Virus record (IMG/VR): IMGVR_UViG_3300007276_000077
Location: 1-49,283 of that record
Direction: 5' to 3' (one strand)
Length of the DNA: 49,283 bases
Source: a virus
In this document: in pieces, positions 48,426 to 49,283 of the stretch
Numbering within the stretch: position 1 is the first letter of the stretch
How the letters are laid out: each line of letters begins with the position of its first letter
Notes under the pieces: model-generated
The model's input: only the letters and a program-made list of their open reading frames with translations
Database searches by the model: none
Told to the model about the DNA's origin: nothing
Program-made: the position numbers and the translations under genes

Positions 48426-49148
48426 ATGTCCGGACATTTAGCTGAAATTCAAAGACTCGACCCAGGCGCAATTATTGCGCTTTTCTCCATCGATTGTTCG
48501 CCAATCGGTGGCACAATTCTGCGCTTTGTGAAGGGATCTGAGTCTAACGGACCAGTTTTCTATCAGGGTTTGGAATATACGCCGATCGATATTCAATTCG
48601 AAGGTCTGGAGACATCAGGGCAGGGTTCTTTACCGACACCAACGATTAGCATTGCTAACTCTGACTTTGCGCAGGGCGGTATCATCCAAGCGACGGTCAA
48701 TAGTTTTGGCGACCTGAACGGGTGTATCGTCACACGTATTCGGGTGTCAGAGCGTTTTCTTGATGGTCGGCCTGACGCTGATGCAGATGCATACTTTGGC
48801 CCTGATATTTATGCAGTCGAGCAGAAAACATCCGACACGCCGGAAGAGATCACATGGGAGCTGTCCGCAGCGATCGACCAAGCTGGTCGTATGATTCCTG
48901 GTCGCGCCGCTGTTCGTGACACATGCATTTGGCGATACCGTGTCTGGGATGCTGGCGTGGGGGCTTTCAATTATGACAAAGCTCAATGCCCATACACCGG
49001 CGGGAACCTCTTTGATGAGCTAGATCAGCCAGTGTTCAACCAGTCAGAAGACAAGCCTTCTCGGTCTACGAAATGCTGCAAGCTGCGTTTTGGCGCGGAT
49101 CAAGCGCTTCCGTTTGGTGGATTTCCTGGCATGGGTAGAGTTCGGTAA
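48426..49148 (+). CDS. Minor tail protein, lambda L-like
   Basis: 240 residues. Beta-rich start (GGTILRFVKGSESNGPVFYQG), then a cysteine pattern CIWRYR, CPYTGG and CCKLRFG in the last third that resembles lambda gpL, which holds an iron-sulfur cluster. Tail tip. GAGGGG ribosome site; the stop overlaps the next start (TAATG). Confidence 0.88.
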   Translation: MSGHLAEIQRLDPGAIIALFSIDCSPIGGTILRFVKGSESNGPVFYQGLEYTPIDIQFEGLETSGQGSLPTPTISIANSDFAQGGIIQATVNSFGDLNGCIVTRIRVSERFLDGRPDADADAYFGPDIYAVEQKTSDTPEEITWELSAAIDQAGRMIPGRAAVRDTCIWRYRVWDAGVGAFNYDKAQCPYTGGNLFDELDQPVFNQSEDKPSRSTKCCKLRFGADQALPFGGFPGMGRVR

Positions 49149-49283
49149 TGAGCGAAGATTTCAAACAGGCATACAACGACGCTAAGCAACACGCGCGAAA
49201 AGTCTTCCCGGTCGAAAGCTGCGGATTGATCGTAGATGGCATCTATGTTCCGTGTGAAAACAAGTCGGCCGATCCCTCCACCC
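49148..49283 (+). CDS. Tail tip protein, lambda K-like, 3' end cut by window edge
   Basis: Readable start AYNDAKQHARKVFPVESCGL then IVDGIYVPCENKSADPS, the Glu-Ser-Cys-Gly-Leu and Pro-Cys-x-Asn pattern of the JAB/MPN domain that opens lambda gpK; a peptidoglycan NlpC/P60 domain would follow to the right. Confidence 0.8.
   Translation, partial: MSEDFKQAYNDAKQHARKVFPVESCGLIVDGIYVPCENKSADPST

Noticed and set aside
1-49283. tRNA genes, integrase, CI-like repressor
   Set aside because: Looked for conserved T-arm sequences and tyrosine or serine recombinase motifs; none recognised.

Overview
This window is the genome of a tailed double-stranded DNA phage with a long non-contractile tail (siphovirus), or an integrated or plasmid-borne copy of one. 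No ribosomal RNA, tRNA or cellular housekeeping gene is visible. The right half is a complete head-to-tail module: terminase small and large subunits, portal, scaffold-like protein, major capsid protein, connector genes, major tail protein, tail assembly chaperones joined by a -1 frameshift, tape measure, and lambda M-, L- and K-like tail-tip proteins. Moderate GC content, flavin-dependent ThyX and a small secreted protein of alphaproteobacterial type suggest a Rhodobacterales-like marine alphaproteobacterial host. That host call is inference.

Layout. (1) 1-13305, plus strand: early genes in short overlapping operons. They include glutaredoxin, ThyX, dUTPase, a P-loop kinase, an HD phosphohydrolase, two HNH endonucleases, a DnaQ-like exonuclease, a secreted protein, a SleB-type lysin and many small unknown proteins. 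Most operons start at a copy of one promoter/operator cassette (block near CCTGCCGCARCCC, then TTATAA, then AAGTAAG repeats). (2) 13306-14834: non-coding, rich in repeats, with a promoter-terminator unit that looks like a small RNA. (3) 14835-18685: accessory genes on both strands, including a stretch of about 950 bp almost without GG or CC dinucleotides. (4) 18900-20087, plus strand: a three-gene operon of an Acb2/Tad1-like hairpin protein, a RyR-domain protein and an HslV-like Ntn-hydrolase, a candidate counter-defence module. (5) 20187-23726, minus strand: RHH protein, ParA ATPase, unknown protein, P-loop kinase and SF2 helicase, interleaved with arrays of an 8-bp tandem repeat (consensus RGCTANAT) that look like a dispersed centromere/operator. 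(6) 23864-27526, plus strand: two ParB-N proteins (the second broken by an in-frame TAG), an unknown protein, an ABC ATPase, a GNAT protein and a winged-helix protein, possibly a DNA-modification cassette. (7) 27615-49283: virion genes with late promoters that carry a related operator between the -35 and -10 boxes.

How the parts fit together. Nucleotide genes supply thymidylate and remove dUTP. One operator family (AAGTAAG or AAGTCA arms facing TGACTT) links early and late promoters and suggests one master regulator. ParA, the RHH protein and the octad arrays suggest plasmid-like maintenance or a second regulon. No DNA polymerase, integrase or CI-type repressor is recognisable here, so replication and lysogeny genes, if present, lie outside the window.
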